In this document: positions 16,283 to 24,291 of the stretch, one piece after another
Position numbering within the stretch: the stretch's first letter is position 1
How the letters are laid out: each line of letters starts with the position of its first letter
NCBI RefSeq assembly: GCF_904528075.1
Contig: NZ_LR882035.1
Coordinates: 930,001-994,000, forward strand
Length of the DNA: 64,000 nt
Source of the DNA: Agreia sp. COWG
Lineage (GTDB): Bacteria; Actinomycetota; Actinomycetes; Actinomycetales; Microbacteriaceae
Direction: 5' to 3'
Translations under genes and position numbers: made by a program
The notes under the pieces: generated by a model
The model's database searches: none
The model's input: only the letters and a program-made list of their open reading frames with translations
Told to the model about the DNA's origin: nothing

Positions 16283-18733
16283 ATGAATGAACTATCCGAA
16301 CTGACGCTTGAGGATCTCGCCGCATCTCTTCGCGCCGAGGCGGGATCAGGAAAAAAGGCCGACACGGCGGCGTGGGACACCCTCATACAGATAGCTGACG
16401 ATCTAAACAGCGGCGATCGAGTGGACCTACTGACGAGAAATCGGAGGTGGCTTTTGCGCCAGGTCTCGGTCATCGGATTCCGGGGAGCGAAACATGAAGT
16501 CAATCTCACGATCGACAACCTCCAGGGAGTCACCGTCTTGTTCGGCGAGAACGGCTCGGGTAAGTCCAGTCTTGCGGAAGCAGTGCGTGTAGCCCTCGAA
16601 GGACGGACGGGTGCGACCCATCTTGGAAGCAGCGGACATGTCCATGAACTTTGGGGCGCTCATGATCAGCGAAGTCAAGGCGTTGAAGAGTCGACCGTAA
16701 AGGTGGTTCTCGTCGACGAGGCGACGACCGACTCTCTATCGATATGCGCAACAATCACCGAATCTGGGGTTAAACGAACGGGGGTCCTCGAAAGTGGCGC
16801 AGAGCAGTTCGAGCTGAACGACACATCCGCGGCATGGAGGGCTTGGGCAGACTCCGTTCGAGCATCGCCTCCGGTACTTGCCTACGCGGAGCTCGCCGAT
16901 GAACTGCAGAAAAAATCGGATCTTCAGATCTGGCTTACGTCGTGCCTGGCCATGGACAACGCGAGCCGCGTTTTTGATTCCCGGGTTAAGGCACAGGTCG
17001 AGGCGGCTTCAAATGCGGAGAAGGCCATAATCGCTGCCAAACAGACCGCAACTCGCGCGGTCGGCGAAGTCGATGAAGAAGCGTTACGTCAGGGCCTGGA
17101 GGGAATCGACCCGCTTGAGTGGATTGAATTGAACTCTCGCGAGGAGCTAGCGGGTTGGCTTGACGCTCGTCAGCTCGCAGAACGGCAAAAACTCGGCAAC
17201 CACCTTGATTCTGGATTTCTTATTACGGTCCCGGCCTACGGCGCGGCGTTCCTAGCAGCTTGGGATGCGTGGTCAACGGCTGCAACTAAGGCGCTATTAA
17301 CCGCACAGGTAACGGATTCTCTTGTTGAGATGAATTCCCGAGTCATCAGCTCCGGACAGGGCGACAACGAGGGGATTTGCCCGACCTGCGGTACCTCGCA
17401 CACTGATTGGCGGCGTCACCTGCGGGATGAAGCAGCAAGGCTCACTGAAGCGCAGAATGCCGCTGCTGAGCTTAAAAATCTTGTCCGCCGAAGCCGGACC
17501 GATTTGATAATCCCACTCAGTACCTGCCTGCTTGTACTGCCTCCTGAATTCGATGCCGGTCAAAAGTCAGGCCTAAAAACTTTGCTCGATGAAGCGGTAG
17601 CTGTTCTTCAGAGCACCGATGATTTGAACATTAATCTCCTCACCGCGATCCACAGTCTGGCTAAGTGGAGCGAGCGGCCCGAAGCGCTCCCGCTAATGGA
17701 GGCGGCCTTGGCGGCTTCCGGCCTCGAACACGAGTGGCGCTGCAACCGTTGGGACGCGGTCAGTCCCTACCTGGCAGCCTTTGACGCGAACATCGATCTT
17801 GCCGGCAAAACTGCAACCTTAAAGAAGGCGCGGGGGAAGTGGAATAGTCATCTCGCCCGGATTAGGGGAGAACGAAGCTCCAGTCTTCAAGCTCTCGTGG
17901 GACCGGCTGTCGCGTCACTGCTGGGAGACGTCGGAATTTCCGTGTCCGCGATCGACATCACCAAATCGGAAAGCAGACTTGAGCTTCAAAACGCGAAAGG
18001 GGAGAGCGTAGAGCTCGCACATCTCAGCGCCGGTCAAAGAAATGCACTGATTCTCGGACCAGTGATTGCGACGGCGGAGTCAGGGATCTTCGCTTTTTCC
18101 ATTTTGGACGACCCCGTGCACGCCTTCGACGATTTCCGAGTCGACAAGCTGTCTTCAACGTTGGCTGAAATTGGAAGAAACCAATCACTTGTGCTCACCA
18201 CGCATGATGCACGCTTTGTCGAGTACCTGCGAGTCCACGCAACTCTAGCCTTCGTTGTCCTCGCGACAACTCGAGACGAAGACGGCCAGATGACACTAAC
18301 TCCGACGCTGGACCCCCCGGCGGAACTCATAAAATTCGGCCGCAAACTCGCAAACGAGCTACGCAAATCACAGGCATCCGAGGGCCGCGCTGAAATCACG
18401 GCACTCCTTCGCATGGCCCTAGATGAAGCGCTTGAGACTGTTGCTCTCCGCCATTTTGCGAGACTCACCGCGGTCGCGGCAAAGACCGACCGTGAAGTTT
18501 TCGACCAGGCGATGTTCACCTCGGAGAGGAAGCAAGTTCTAAGGGGCTTTCTTGCCGACAGCCCCCCACAGTTGGGCTTACTAACGATGGCCTGGCAGAA
18601 AGTCTCAACCTCAGCTCGACGCTGGTCTGATTCAGTCCATGACCCATCTGCGGTCCCTGACCCCGATCAGTTGGATTCAGATTTCGACACCGCTGAGGAA
18701 GCGATCGAATTACTTCGGGGGATCCATTGGTGA
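16283..18733 (+). CDS. SMC/Rad50-like AAA ATPase, possible defence protein
   Basis: 816 aa from an ATG preceded by GGGGGA. Motifs: FRGAKHEVNLTID, Walker A GENGSGKSS (about 87-95), one CPTCG zinc-hook-like motif (about 365) flanked by helical coils, ABC signature LSAGQRNALIL (about 580), Walker B FSILDDPVHAFDD (about 606-618) and H-loop TTHD (about 638). This is the ABC-type head-hook-head layout of RecF/Rad50-like ATPases found in many phage-defence loci. About 170 extra helical residues follow the ATPase head. Third codon positions are clearly less GC-rich than in flanking core genes, a sign of transfer. The stop overlaps the start of a small partner gene. Confidence 0.85.
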   Translation: MNELSELTLEDLAASLRAEAGSGKKADTAAWDTLIQIADDLNSGDRVDLLTRNRRWLLRQVSVIGFRGAKHEVNLTIDNLQGVTVLFGENGSGKSSLAEAVRVALEGRTGATHLGSSGHVHELWGAHDQRSQGVEESTVKVVLVDEATTDSLSICATITESGVKRTGVLESGAEQFELNDTSAAWRAWADSVRASPPVLAYAELADELQKKSDLQIWLTSCLAMDNASRVFDSRVKAQVEAASNAEKAIIAAKQTATRAVGEVDEEALRQGLEGIDPLEWIELNSREELAGWLDARQLAERQKLGNHLDSGFLITVPAYGAAFLAAWDAWSTAATKALLTAQVTDSLVEMNSRVISSGQGDNEGICPTCGTSHTDWRRHLRDEAARLTEAQNAAAELKNLVRRSRTDLIIPLSTCLLVLPPEFDAGQKSGLKTLLDEAVAVLQSTDDLNINLLTAIHSLAKWSERPEALPLMEAALAASGLEHEWRCNRWDAVSPYLAAFDANIDLAGKTATLKKARGKWNSHLARIRGERSSSLQALVGPAVASLLGDVGISVSAIDITKSESRLELQNAKGESVELAHLSAGQRNALILGPVIATAESGIFAFSILDDPVHAFDDFRVDKLSSTLAEIGRNQSLVLTTHDARFVEYLRVHATLAFVVLATTRDEDGQMTLTPTLDPPAELIKFGRKLANELRKSQASEGRAEITALLRMALDEALETVALRHFARLTAVAAKTDREVFDQAMFTSERKQVLRGFLADSPPQLGLLTMAWQKVSTSARRWSDSVHDPSAVPDPDQLDSDFDTAEEAIELLRGIHW

Positions 18734-19068
18734 CGATGCTGCCCTACGAAATCAAGCGAGAGGCTCTTCATCTGAGACGCGCAGTCGAAGCAATCTCAGT
18801 GGACATCTGGGTCACTTCTTCCGGTCTGCCTCGAACTCAAGTATCGACAGGCGTCGTCGAAACTCGGCTACTCCTGCTCGTCTCGAAGGCGGACGACCAT
18901 CTCCGACTTGAGGCATTCAGGGTCGCTAGACAAGCGGCGCGCGTATATAGCGAGACGTCAGATGTCCTTCATGGACGCACGCGGGCCTCACGGTTCCAAA
19001 GTGTCCATTTGGAAGAATGGAAAGCTGATTACGCCCGCCTTGAAGCCCTCTGGACGATCTTGAGATAA
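18730..19068 (+). CDS. Small partner of the SMC-like ATPase (HEPN-like helical protein?)
   Basis: 112 aa from a GTG overlapping the ATPase stop (GTGA); an ATG two codons on is an alternative. Helical by composition. The segment ARVYSETSDVLHGRTRASRF (about 77-96) has the hydrophobic-then-LHGRT pattern seen in some HEPN-like domains, but I cannot confirm the fold. The translational coupling implies a complex with the ATPase, as in two-gene ATPase-effector defence systems. No membrane segment. Confidence 0.7.
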   Translation: MTMLPYEIKREALHLRRAVEAISVDIWVTSSGLPRTQVSTGVVETRLLLLVSKADDHLRLEAFRVARQAARVYSETSDVLHGRTRASRFQSVHLEEWKADYARLEALWTILR

Positions 19069-19127
19069 ATCTCTCGAGGGAATGAGACCGTGCGTTCAGC
19101 CGTAACGAGCTGCTGATGTTCGAGAGT

Positions 19128-19169
19128 GTCTCGAAACTTATGTGTGCCGGAACCCATAGGTTGTGAACC
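19128..19169 (+). repeat. 42-bp GTCTCG element E2
   Basis: 16-bp module GTCTCGAAACTTATGT followed by the 26-bp dyad: left arm GTGCCGGAACCC, centre AT (19156-19157), right arm AGGTTGTGAACC. It lies 60 bp after the ATPase-partner stop. Confidence 0.65.
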
Positions 19170-19334
19170 TCTGTCACTCTCCTGTTTGATCAGCCATAGG
19201 GCGGACGATGGTGCGGAGGTATCGAGGATGCGCCGGCTCCAAGATATCTCCGGACGGCCCGGCTGCACCGATTTTCGTGCCGACGTAATTGGTGTGAACA
19301 GCGATCTAGCCAATTCGACAGCAGTCTCCAGGAG

Positions 19335-19340
19335 TAGGTT
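19335..19340 (+). promoter_or_regulatory. Predicted leaderless promoter of the 160-aa gene
   Basis: TAGGTT ends 6 bp before the ATG at 19347; no ribosome binding site is placed to serve that ATG. Confidence 0.45.
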
Positions 19341-19346
19341 CGCCGT

Positions 19347-19829
19347 ATGAGTGAGCTGCGCGATGAGTATCTGCTGAACCTCGACGCATTAGAACTCGCA
19401 TCTCAGCGAGTGCAGCTCGCCTACACGGGAAAACGAATCGAAGCCGCGGCGATTGAGGCACACTTTGGTCTTCACGCCGTCTACGACCTTCACGAGGCTT
19501 ATTTCAAGCATCAGGGCATCGCGGACATGCGCGCCCAGGACGACCACCTCGACTCAACCCAGGGAGGTCAATCAGTCGGAGCACTGGCTCTAGCACGCGG
19601 CGCTCGAACGCACCAGCTGGTGACGGTGGCCAGAACGGGTGGATTCGGCGATCTGCCGTACGGTATGGGACCTTACGGTGGCGGGTGGATATGGAAAGAA
19701 AACACCTGGAAGTCGCAAAGATTTGCACGCCGAGCTGCCTGGTACGAGCAGCGCGTTAGATGGCGGTACCTTCATAGTCCGCTCGACGACGCCTGGGGTT
19801 GGTTTCTTGATCGCATTCCCTCGGTGTGA
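19347..19829 (+). CDS. Hypothetical protein
   Basis: 160 aa, not recognised. N-terminal half is helical (LNLDALELASQRVQLAYTGK); the middle is Gly/Tyr/Trp-rich (FGDLPYGMGPYGGGWIWKEN), then Arg/Trp-rich (RRAAWYEQRVRWRYL). No signal peptide or membrane helix. It stands alone between elements E2 and E3, each within about 180 bp, so it looks like a single-gene insert. Codon use fits a real gene. Confidence 0.65.
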   Translation: MSELRDEYLLNLDALELASQRVQLAYTGKRIEAAAIEAHFGLHAVYDLHEAYFKHQGIADMRAQDDHLDSTQGGQSVGALALARGARTHQLVTVARTGGFGDLPYGMGPYGGGWIWKENTWKSQRFARRAAWYEQRVRWRYLHSPLDDAWGWFLDRIPSV

Positions 19830-20004
19830 CCGTTGCCTCCACGTCTAATAAATGGGACGGGATCGCTGTCGCTTTGACTGACCCTCACAGCGGGACTTTT
19901 AAGCCGCAAGCTGCAATGCAGGCACGGAACTGCACCAGCGCAAGAATTCCCTAAAGCGCGTCTGAAAGCTTTATCTCCGGGTTCTCAGTGCGACCCGATG
20001 AGAC

Positions 20005-20046
20005 GCCTCTAAACCTATGGCTTTCGAGGCACTGAGGATACGAGAC
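20005..20046 (-). repeat. 42-bp GTCTCG element E3 (inverted orientation)
   Basis: Read on the minus strand: module GTCTCGTATCCTCAGT, then dyad arms GCCTCGAAAGCC and AGGTTTAGAGGC around a central AT (20017-20018). The two arms match each other at 9 of 12 positions. Orientation is opposite to E2, E4 and E5. Confidence 0.6.
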
Positions 20047-20081
20047 ACCAGAACGTACCGGGAGTGCCACGAAAGTGCCCT

Positions 20082-20093
20082 TTAGACGATCGT
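20082..20093 (+). promoter_or_regulatory. TTAGACGATCGT motif, copy 1
   Basis: One of four copies of this palindrome-centred motif in the accessory region (the others are near 24139, 24209 and 25236). It resembles TetR-type operators, but could be a recombination or other protein-binding site. Confidence 0.4.
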
Positions 20094-20157
20094 CACCCGA
20101 GGCACGGCAAGACCCTCTGACTCCCTTTCCTCCGTCGACCTCCGGCAAGATGGATGC

Positions 20158-20496
20158 ATGGTCGACACCGGTCCGCACACCGTCCACTTCCACCAGAAGC
20201 ACCACGAAGCGATCATCAGCGGAGAGAAGGTCACCACCGTCCGGTGGAACGAGTCCGTGCAGGTCGGCGCGGCGACGTTCGTCTTCGACGACCACCCAAC
20301 GGCCGAACCGGTGGCCGGCACCGTCACCGCCGTGCAGCGGTACCGGCTCGACACCCTCACGGCCGAGCAGGCGCACCAGCCCGCGGGGACCGACATGCAG
20401 CGCTTCGGGCAGCAGGTCCGGGAGAACTACTACCCCGACATGCCGGACGACGCCGTCGTCGAGGTGGCCGAACTCGCGACCAGACGGTCTCGATAG
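20158..20496 (+). CDS. ASCH-domain protein (copy 1)
   Basis: 112 aa. ASCH core residues: FHQKHHEAIISGEKVTTVRW (about 11-30), a FVFDDHP turn and a C-terminal YYPDMPDDAVVEVAEL helix. ASCH domains are PUA-like folds that bind RNA or nucleosides; some hydrolyse modified cytidines. A close paralogue is encoded in inverted orientation at 36458-36823. Both have CAAGATGG starting exactly 12 bp before the start codon, suggesting leaderless expression. This copy ends about 9 residues earlier, with an unrelated TRRSR tail. Confidence 0.82.
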   Translation: MVDTGPHTVHFHQKHHEAIISGEKVTTVRWNESVQVGAATFVFDDHPTAEPVAGTVTAVQRYRLDTLTAEQAHQPAGTDMQRFGQQVRENYYPDMPDDAVVEVAELATRRSR

Positions 20497-20699
20497 CCGA
20501 CCGCTCTGCGGGCAGGCGCCTCAGAGGCAGGGTCTTCATCGGCCAGTGCCGATATTTTTGCTCTTATTGGACCGGGGTCGTAGAAGATACTGCCGCTTGG
20601 TTGGTGTAAGTCGACGTCCAGAAGGTTCGGCAGTTTCGACAAACGAAGATCGTGTACCCGATGCGGCTTTGCCGTTCTAGACCTGAAAGGAGCAGATAT

Positions 20700-21182
20700 A
20701 TGTCCAGCCTCGAAATCCGGGCCGCTCAGAGATCTGATTCCGCGAACATCCTGCAATTCATTAAAGAACTCGCGGCGTACGAAGAGTCCGAGAGCGAAGT
20801 CGTCGCCACGCTGGAAGGAATTGAGAAGAGTCTGTTTGGCGAATCCGCCACGGCTCACGCCCTGATTTGCCAAGTCGAGGACGGGCCGATCGGCTTTGCA
20901 GTCTACTTCTACAACTACTCGACCTGGCAGGCCCGGAACGGACTCTACTTAGAAGACCTGTGCGTCTCACCCGACCGCCGAGGACTCGGCGCCGGCAAGG
21001 CGATCTTGCGCCACCTCGCAAATCTCGCGCTTCAGAACGACTGCGGGCGATTCGAATGGAGCGTCCTCGTGTCGAACTCGCCCGCCATTCGCTTCTATGA
21101 CGGAATCGGAGCCAGACCAAAGACCGAATGGCTCGGCTATCGTCTCGCCGGAGACGATCTTGAAGGGTTCGCTCGCGGTTGA
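20700..21182 (+). CDS. GNAT acetyltransferase, diamine (SAT1-like) type
   Basis: 160 aa from the ATG with GAAAGGAG upstream. N-terminal RAAQRSDSANILQFIKELAAYE, the YLEDLCVSPDRRGLGAGKAI acetyl-CoA loop (Q/RxxGxG/A as RRGLGAG, about 94-113) and VSNSPAIRFYDGIGA match spermidine/spermine or thialysine acetyltransferases. Likely acetylates a small amine; the substrate is not shown by sequence. Its stop is followed immediately by a degenerate dyad and a 66-bp tail repeat shared with the 27.9-kb site. Confidence 0.86.
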   Translation: MSSLEIRAAQRSDSANILQFIKELAAYEESESEVVATLEGIEKSLFGESATAHALICQVEDGPIGFAVYFYNYSTWQARNGLYLEDLCVSPDRRGLGAGKAILRHLANLALQNDCGRFEWSVLVSNSPAIRFYDGIGARPKTEWLGYRLAGDDLEGFARG

Positions 21183-21273
21183 CTGTGATCGCCATGCGCT
21201 GCACGACGGTTCCAACTCCCACCGCGCCACCGAGCGATCTCAGAACACAGCCATCTATCGATCAAGTCCACAG
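21182..21273 (+). repeat. Degenerate dyad plus 66-bp tail repeat, copy 1
   Basis: From the last base of the GNAT stop: a 26-bp stretch with central AT (21194-21195), then a 66-bp tail beginning GGTTCCA and ending ATCAAGTCCACAG. The tail matches 27938-28003 without gaps, with about 12 visible mismatches. The serine recombinase gene begins 78 bp downstream. Confidence 0.6.
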
Positions 21274-21350
21274 TGGGCGTCGGAGGTTTCCGGTAGACCT
21301 GTTCCGGTGATAGTTCCGGTGACGGGGCCATAAACGGAAGGGTGCGGAGC

Positions 21351-21974
21351 ATGACGGGTCTACTGGTGGGGTACGCGAGGGTATCGACCGACAAGCAAGA
21401 CTCGACGTCACAGCGGGATGCGCTGACGGCCGCGGGCGTCGCTCCTGGCCTGTTGTACGTCGATGAAGGGCTTACCGGCTCCACCAGGGCGCGGCCGGCG
21501 CTGCGGGAAGCCATGGCGGCCTGCAGGGCCGGCGACACCCTCATGGTGACTCGGCTCGATCGTCTGGCGCGCTCAGTGCCGGACGCTCGCGACCTGGTCG
21601 ACGAGCTCACGCGCAAAGGTGTGCGGTTGCGTATCGGTGAGAGCGTGCACGATCCCGAAGATCCCACGGGCTGGCTGCTCTTCAACGCCCTGGCCATGGT
21701 CGCGGAGTTTGAGGCCGATCTCATTCGAGCTCGCACTCGAGAAGGCATGCGCGTGGCCAAAGCGAAGGGGAAACTGCGGGGAAAGAAACCGAAGCTGACC
21801 GCTGCCGTTGAAGGGCACCTGGTCGCGGAGTATCACGGCGGGGACTACTCGATCAATGAGCTCGCCCGCCGGTACGACGTCGGCGTGGCCACTGTGTACC
21901 GGGCGGTGGAACGAGCGGCACAGAAGACGCCAGCTGCTGCTGTCACACTCGCGCTCCCCCGCGCCGACATCTAA
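21351..21974 (+). CDS. Small serine recombinase (resolvase/invertase family)
   Basis: 207 aa. YARVSTDKQ carries the catalytic serine (Ser12), followed by the RLDRLARS arginine motif (about 69-76), a long E helix (AEFEADLIRARTREGMRVAKAKGKLRG) and a C-terminal helix-turn-helix (SINELARRYDVGVATVYRAVER). Size and domain order match Hin/Gin invertases and Tn3-type resolvases, which cut two-base-centred inverted repeats. Upstream, GTTCCGGTGA is present twice in tandem (about 21300-21325). No transposase gene is adjacent. The 26-bp dyads with AT centre around this locus are candidate targets. Confidence 0.92.
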   Translation: MTGLLVGYARVSTDKQDSTSQRDALTAAGVAPGLLYVDEGLTGSTRARPALREAMAACRAGDTLMVTRLDRLARSVPDARDLVDELTRKGVRLRIGESVHDPEDPTGWLLFNALAMVAEFEADLIRARTREGMRVAKAKGKLRGKKPKLTAAVEGHLVAEYHGGDYSINELARRYDVGVATVYRAVERAAQKTPAAAVTLALPRADI

Positions 21975-21975
21975 G

Positions 21976-22245
21976 TTATTTGCGCTGGCGTACGGCGGCG
22001 ATATGAGCGTTGACGAGGTCGGCAAGCGCTCCCAGCTGCTCGCCCTCCCATACGCGCTGCTCATCGGTGATGTATTCACCCACCAGGGCGCCGTTAAGAA
22101 CCTCGTCCCGGATTTTGCGGATCACCTGGAAGATCAGTTCGCCACGCTGTTCGGGCGAAATGAGCAAGGCTGCGAAACGGGCCTTATCAATTGCCTCGGC
22201 AGTGAACTGGGCGCCGAAGTCTGGGATTTCTGGGGTGTTTGTCAT
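21976..22245 (-). CDS. Hypothetical protein convergent with the recombinase
   Basis: 89 aa, starts MTNTPEIPDFGAQF, acidic and helical, ends VRQRK one base from the recombinase stop. Not recognised. It fills the interval between the intact recombinase and the duplicated recombinase fragment, so it probably travelled with it. Confidence 0.6.
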   Translation of the reverse strand: MTNTPEIPDFGAQFTAEAIDKARFAALLISPEQRGELIFQVIRKIRDEVLNGALVGEYITDEQRVWEGEQLGALADLVNAHIAAVRQRK

Positions 22246-22373
22246 TGTTTGAGTATGTCGGCGCGCACACTCGCACCATAGGTGTTGACCTCAACACGTG
22301 TGGATATGTTGGGACGCGGAGTCCCGCCCCCGCCTCTAGGAACATCTCGACCGTGGCTATTCTTTCGGCATGT

Positions 22374-22619
22374 ACGCGAGAAGGCATGCGCGTGGCCAAA
22401 GCGAAGGGGAAACTGCGGGGAAAGAAACCGAAGCTGACCGCCGCCGTTGAAGGGCACCTAGTTGCGGAGTTCCGCGGCGGTGACTACTCGATCAATGAGC
22501 TTGCCCGCCGGTACGGCGTCGGCGTGGCCACGGTTTATCGCGCCGTCGAACGCTCAGCGAAGAACGATTCTGCTACAGCCGTCGCCGTCGCTCTCCCCCG
22601 AACGGATGCGCTGGGCTGA
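22374..22619 (+). pseudogene. Duplicated 3' fragment of the serine recombinase gene
   Basis: From 22374 the DNA matches the recombinase gene from 21735 almost base for base for about 180 bp, covering the end of the E helix and the helix-turn-helix (TREGMRVAKAKGKLRGKKPK onward). The catalytic domain is absent and upstream codons are unrelated. The frame is open and could yield a DNA-binding-only peptide, but no good start signal is seen. The two copies are offset by 639 bp. Confidence 0.8.
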
Positions 22620-22644
22620 TCGTGTGACCATCGGCCGCCCGAAA

Positions 22645-22860
22645 CTACTTCGAACGGATCACTTCTTGCCAGGCGCCGGGGCCGAATGCGCGGATGCGCT
22701 CCGGGGTGATGATTCCCGGATGCAAGTACAAGACAGACAAGACGCCGTCCTCGATGGTTTCGAGCTCGTTGATCCTAAGGACCCGGGCTATGGAGCTCGG
22801 CCGGGCGAGGGGCGGTGCCAATGGCGGATCAGGATGCGCGAGCTTGTCCGCGGTGTGGTC
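22645..22860 (-). pseudogene. Unidentified coding remnant
   Basis: An open stretch of 71 codons without a start, bounded upstream by a stop. It has protein-like composition toward its end (RINELETIEDGVLSVLYL, then HPGIITPERIRAFGPGAWQE). It looks like the 3' part of a gene whose front is lost; the family is not recognised. Confidence 0.4.
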
Positions 22861-22888
22861 CTATTTCGCAGTGAGTGTCTAAACGTCG

Positions 22889-23407
22889 CTATGGTCGCCG
22901 TCTGGCCAGCTGTACTGTGCCGTTGGAATTGTCTAACCGTAATTCGTCTCCACTGAGTGTGTAGTCCATGGGTGAGGAAACAAATTCCGTGGTCCACGCT
23001 TCGTCGTCTGCAGCAAGTGACACACAACCCCGGGTTCCAAGGCTCAGACCGCTCATGTCAGGCACAATCTGTGTTGCGGTGATCGTGACGGGAACGTTGA
23101 TGGCGTTGCATGTCGTCGAAATGATCATTGTGGGAGCGCCGTTCTGCATATCGAAGGAAACGGCTATCGGATCTGAGGCAAGCCAGCGAACCGTTCCTGA
23201 GACGTCGACATCTCCGTGGGACTCAAACGTGACACACCCGAGCGGGGCGAGAGCGCTGCTGGAGCAGGACTGCTCGGTGTTGGTGGGCGGCATATTGGCA
23301 CGAGGGGTTGGTGTGGGATTCACCGTCGCACAACCGGCGACGGTTAAGGCCGCTGCAACAGCGAGGACGCCGCTCGCGATGTATTGAAGTTTGAATGGCG
23401 CAGTCAT
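22889..23407 (-). CDS. META-domain-like lipoprotein
   Basis: 172 aa. Lipoprotein signal with VAGC (Cys26), then a Thr/Pro-rich spacer. The C-terminal half (about 95-170) follows the META/HslJ layout: a CNAINVPVTI strand, a RGCVSLAADDEAWTTEF strand-helix and a YTLSGDELRLDNSNG hairpin. HslJ-like proteins are small surface or periplasmic proteins, some linked to stress or novobiocin resistance. Anchored outside the membrane; role here unknown. Confidence 0.72.
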   Translation of the reverse strand: MTAPFKLQYIASGVLAVAAALTVAGCATVNPTPTPRANMPPTNTEQSCSSSALAPLGCVTFESHGDVDVSGTVRWLASDPIAVSFDMQNGAPTMIISTTCNAINVPVTITATQIVPDMSGLSLGTRGCVSLAADDEAWTTEFVSSPMDYTLSGDELRLDNSNGTVQLARRRP

Positions 23408-23661
23408 TCTGACTATTTCTTCTGCGTCAGAAGCGTGTCGGGAGAGGGCCGCGCGTCAACGGGATGCCTCGTACTCGTGGGACGCTCGCAGCTGAGCCAC
23501 GGTGGCACCGGCGTATGACACGGAAACCACCCATGTTTAGCGAGGCCTGGAAATAGCATCCTCCACAGGAGGCTCAAGGTGCAGCCAGGTGGCCGCGACC
23601 ATTGTCGCGATATCGAGGATTGCTGCGTCGGAACGGCGCCGGAAGATTCGAGGCACGGTCA

Positions 23662-24099
23662 TCACTTCTGAATCACCGGCTGCCACGGTGTGTAGCTCGG
23701 GGCGCTCGGGTACAGCTTGTCGTGCAGCGAGGTGTACTTGTAGAACTTGCCCGGGGTGAGCTGGTAACAGGGGTCGTTCTTATCTCCGATGCCACTCGCG
23801 AAGTCCTCGCAGGTCAGCTGTCCGGTTTCGACGGTGTCGAAGGAGCCCTTATAGGCCTGGTTGTAGTAGTTGTGCATGACGGCTGATGCACTGCCACATG
23901 CGCTCTCGTCGCCCTTCTTGACCTTCATCAGGATTCCCGTGCCTAGGCCCGAGCCGTTGTTGGAATTGTAGGCAGCACAGACCCGGTAGCCCGTTTGTGC
24001 TTGCGCGGCCATCGGAGCACCGAGCGCTAAGCCCACGCTTCCCAGGACGACAACGGCGGCAGTGACCGCTTTGCGGGTGATGTTCTCGATTTTTCGCAT
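23662..24099 (-). CDS. Secreted protein of unknown function
   Basis: 145 aa. Signal peptide with Arg/Lys N-terminus, hydrophobic core VVVLGSVGLALGAPM and AQA cleavage site near residue 34. The mature part (about 110 aa) has five cysteines and many Tyr/Asn/Gly (YRVCAAYNSNNGSGLGTG). No family recognised. Divergent from another secreted-protein gene at 24292; the shared 190-bp intergene holds two inverted TAGACGATCGT motifs, suggesting joint control. Confidence 0.72.
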   Translation of the reverse strand: MRKIENITRKAVTAAVVVLGSVGLALGAPMAAQAQTGYRVCAAYNSNNGSGLGTGILMKVKKGDESACGSASAVMHNYYNQAYKGSFDTVETGQLTCEDFASGIGDKNDPCYQLTPGKFYKYTSLHDKLYPSAPSYTPWQPVIQK

Positions 24100-24138
24100 A
24101 ATACAGAGCCCTCCATATCTGTGATTAATGAGCTTTCG

Positions 24139-24220
24139 TTAGACGATCGTATGAGATGGGGTCACAGCTGCTGTGGGTTTGTCAGGACATTCTAAGAAAG
24201 TTAGCTATACGATCGTCTAG
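24139..24220. promoter_or_regulatory. Pair of inverted TAGACGATCGT motifs between divergent secreted-protein genes
   Basis: TTAGACGATCGT at 24139-24150 and its inverted counterpart at 24209-24220 (ACGATCGTCTAG), about 58 bp apart, in the divergent intergene. Placement suggests an operator for both genes. Confidence 0.5.
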
Positions 24221-24291
24221 GAAATGTTGCTTCGGCACTTTTCCAGATAGCCGTGATCACCCGACCAGCCATCACAGAACCTGAGGTAACC

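Larger units (their letters stand above)
19830..20157. other. Gene-free stretch with element E3 and a TTAGACGATCGT motif
   Basis: About 330 bp without a convincing gene. It holds the 42-bp element E3 (20005-20046), the palindromic motif at 20082-20093 and the leaderless promoter of the ASCH gene. Confidence 0.6.

Noticed and set aside
19029-19313. A 94-codon minus-strand open frame between the ATPase partner gene and the 160-aa gene
   Set aside because: It overlaps the end of the partner gene and runs across element E2; no motif or ribosome binding site supports it.
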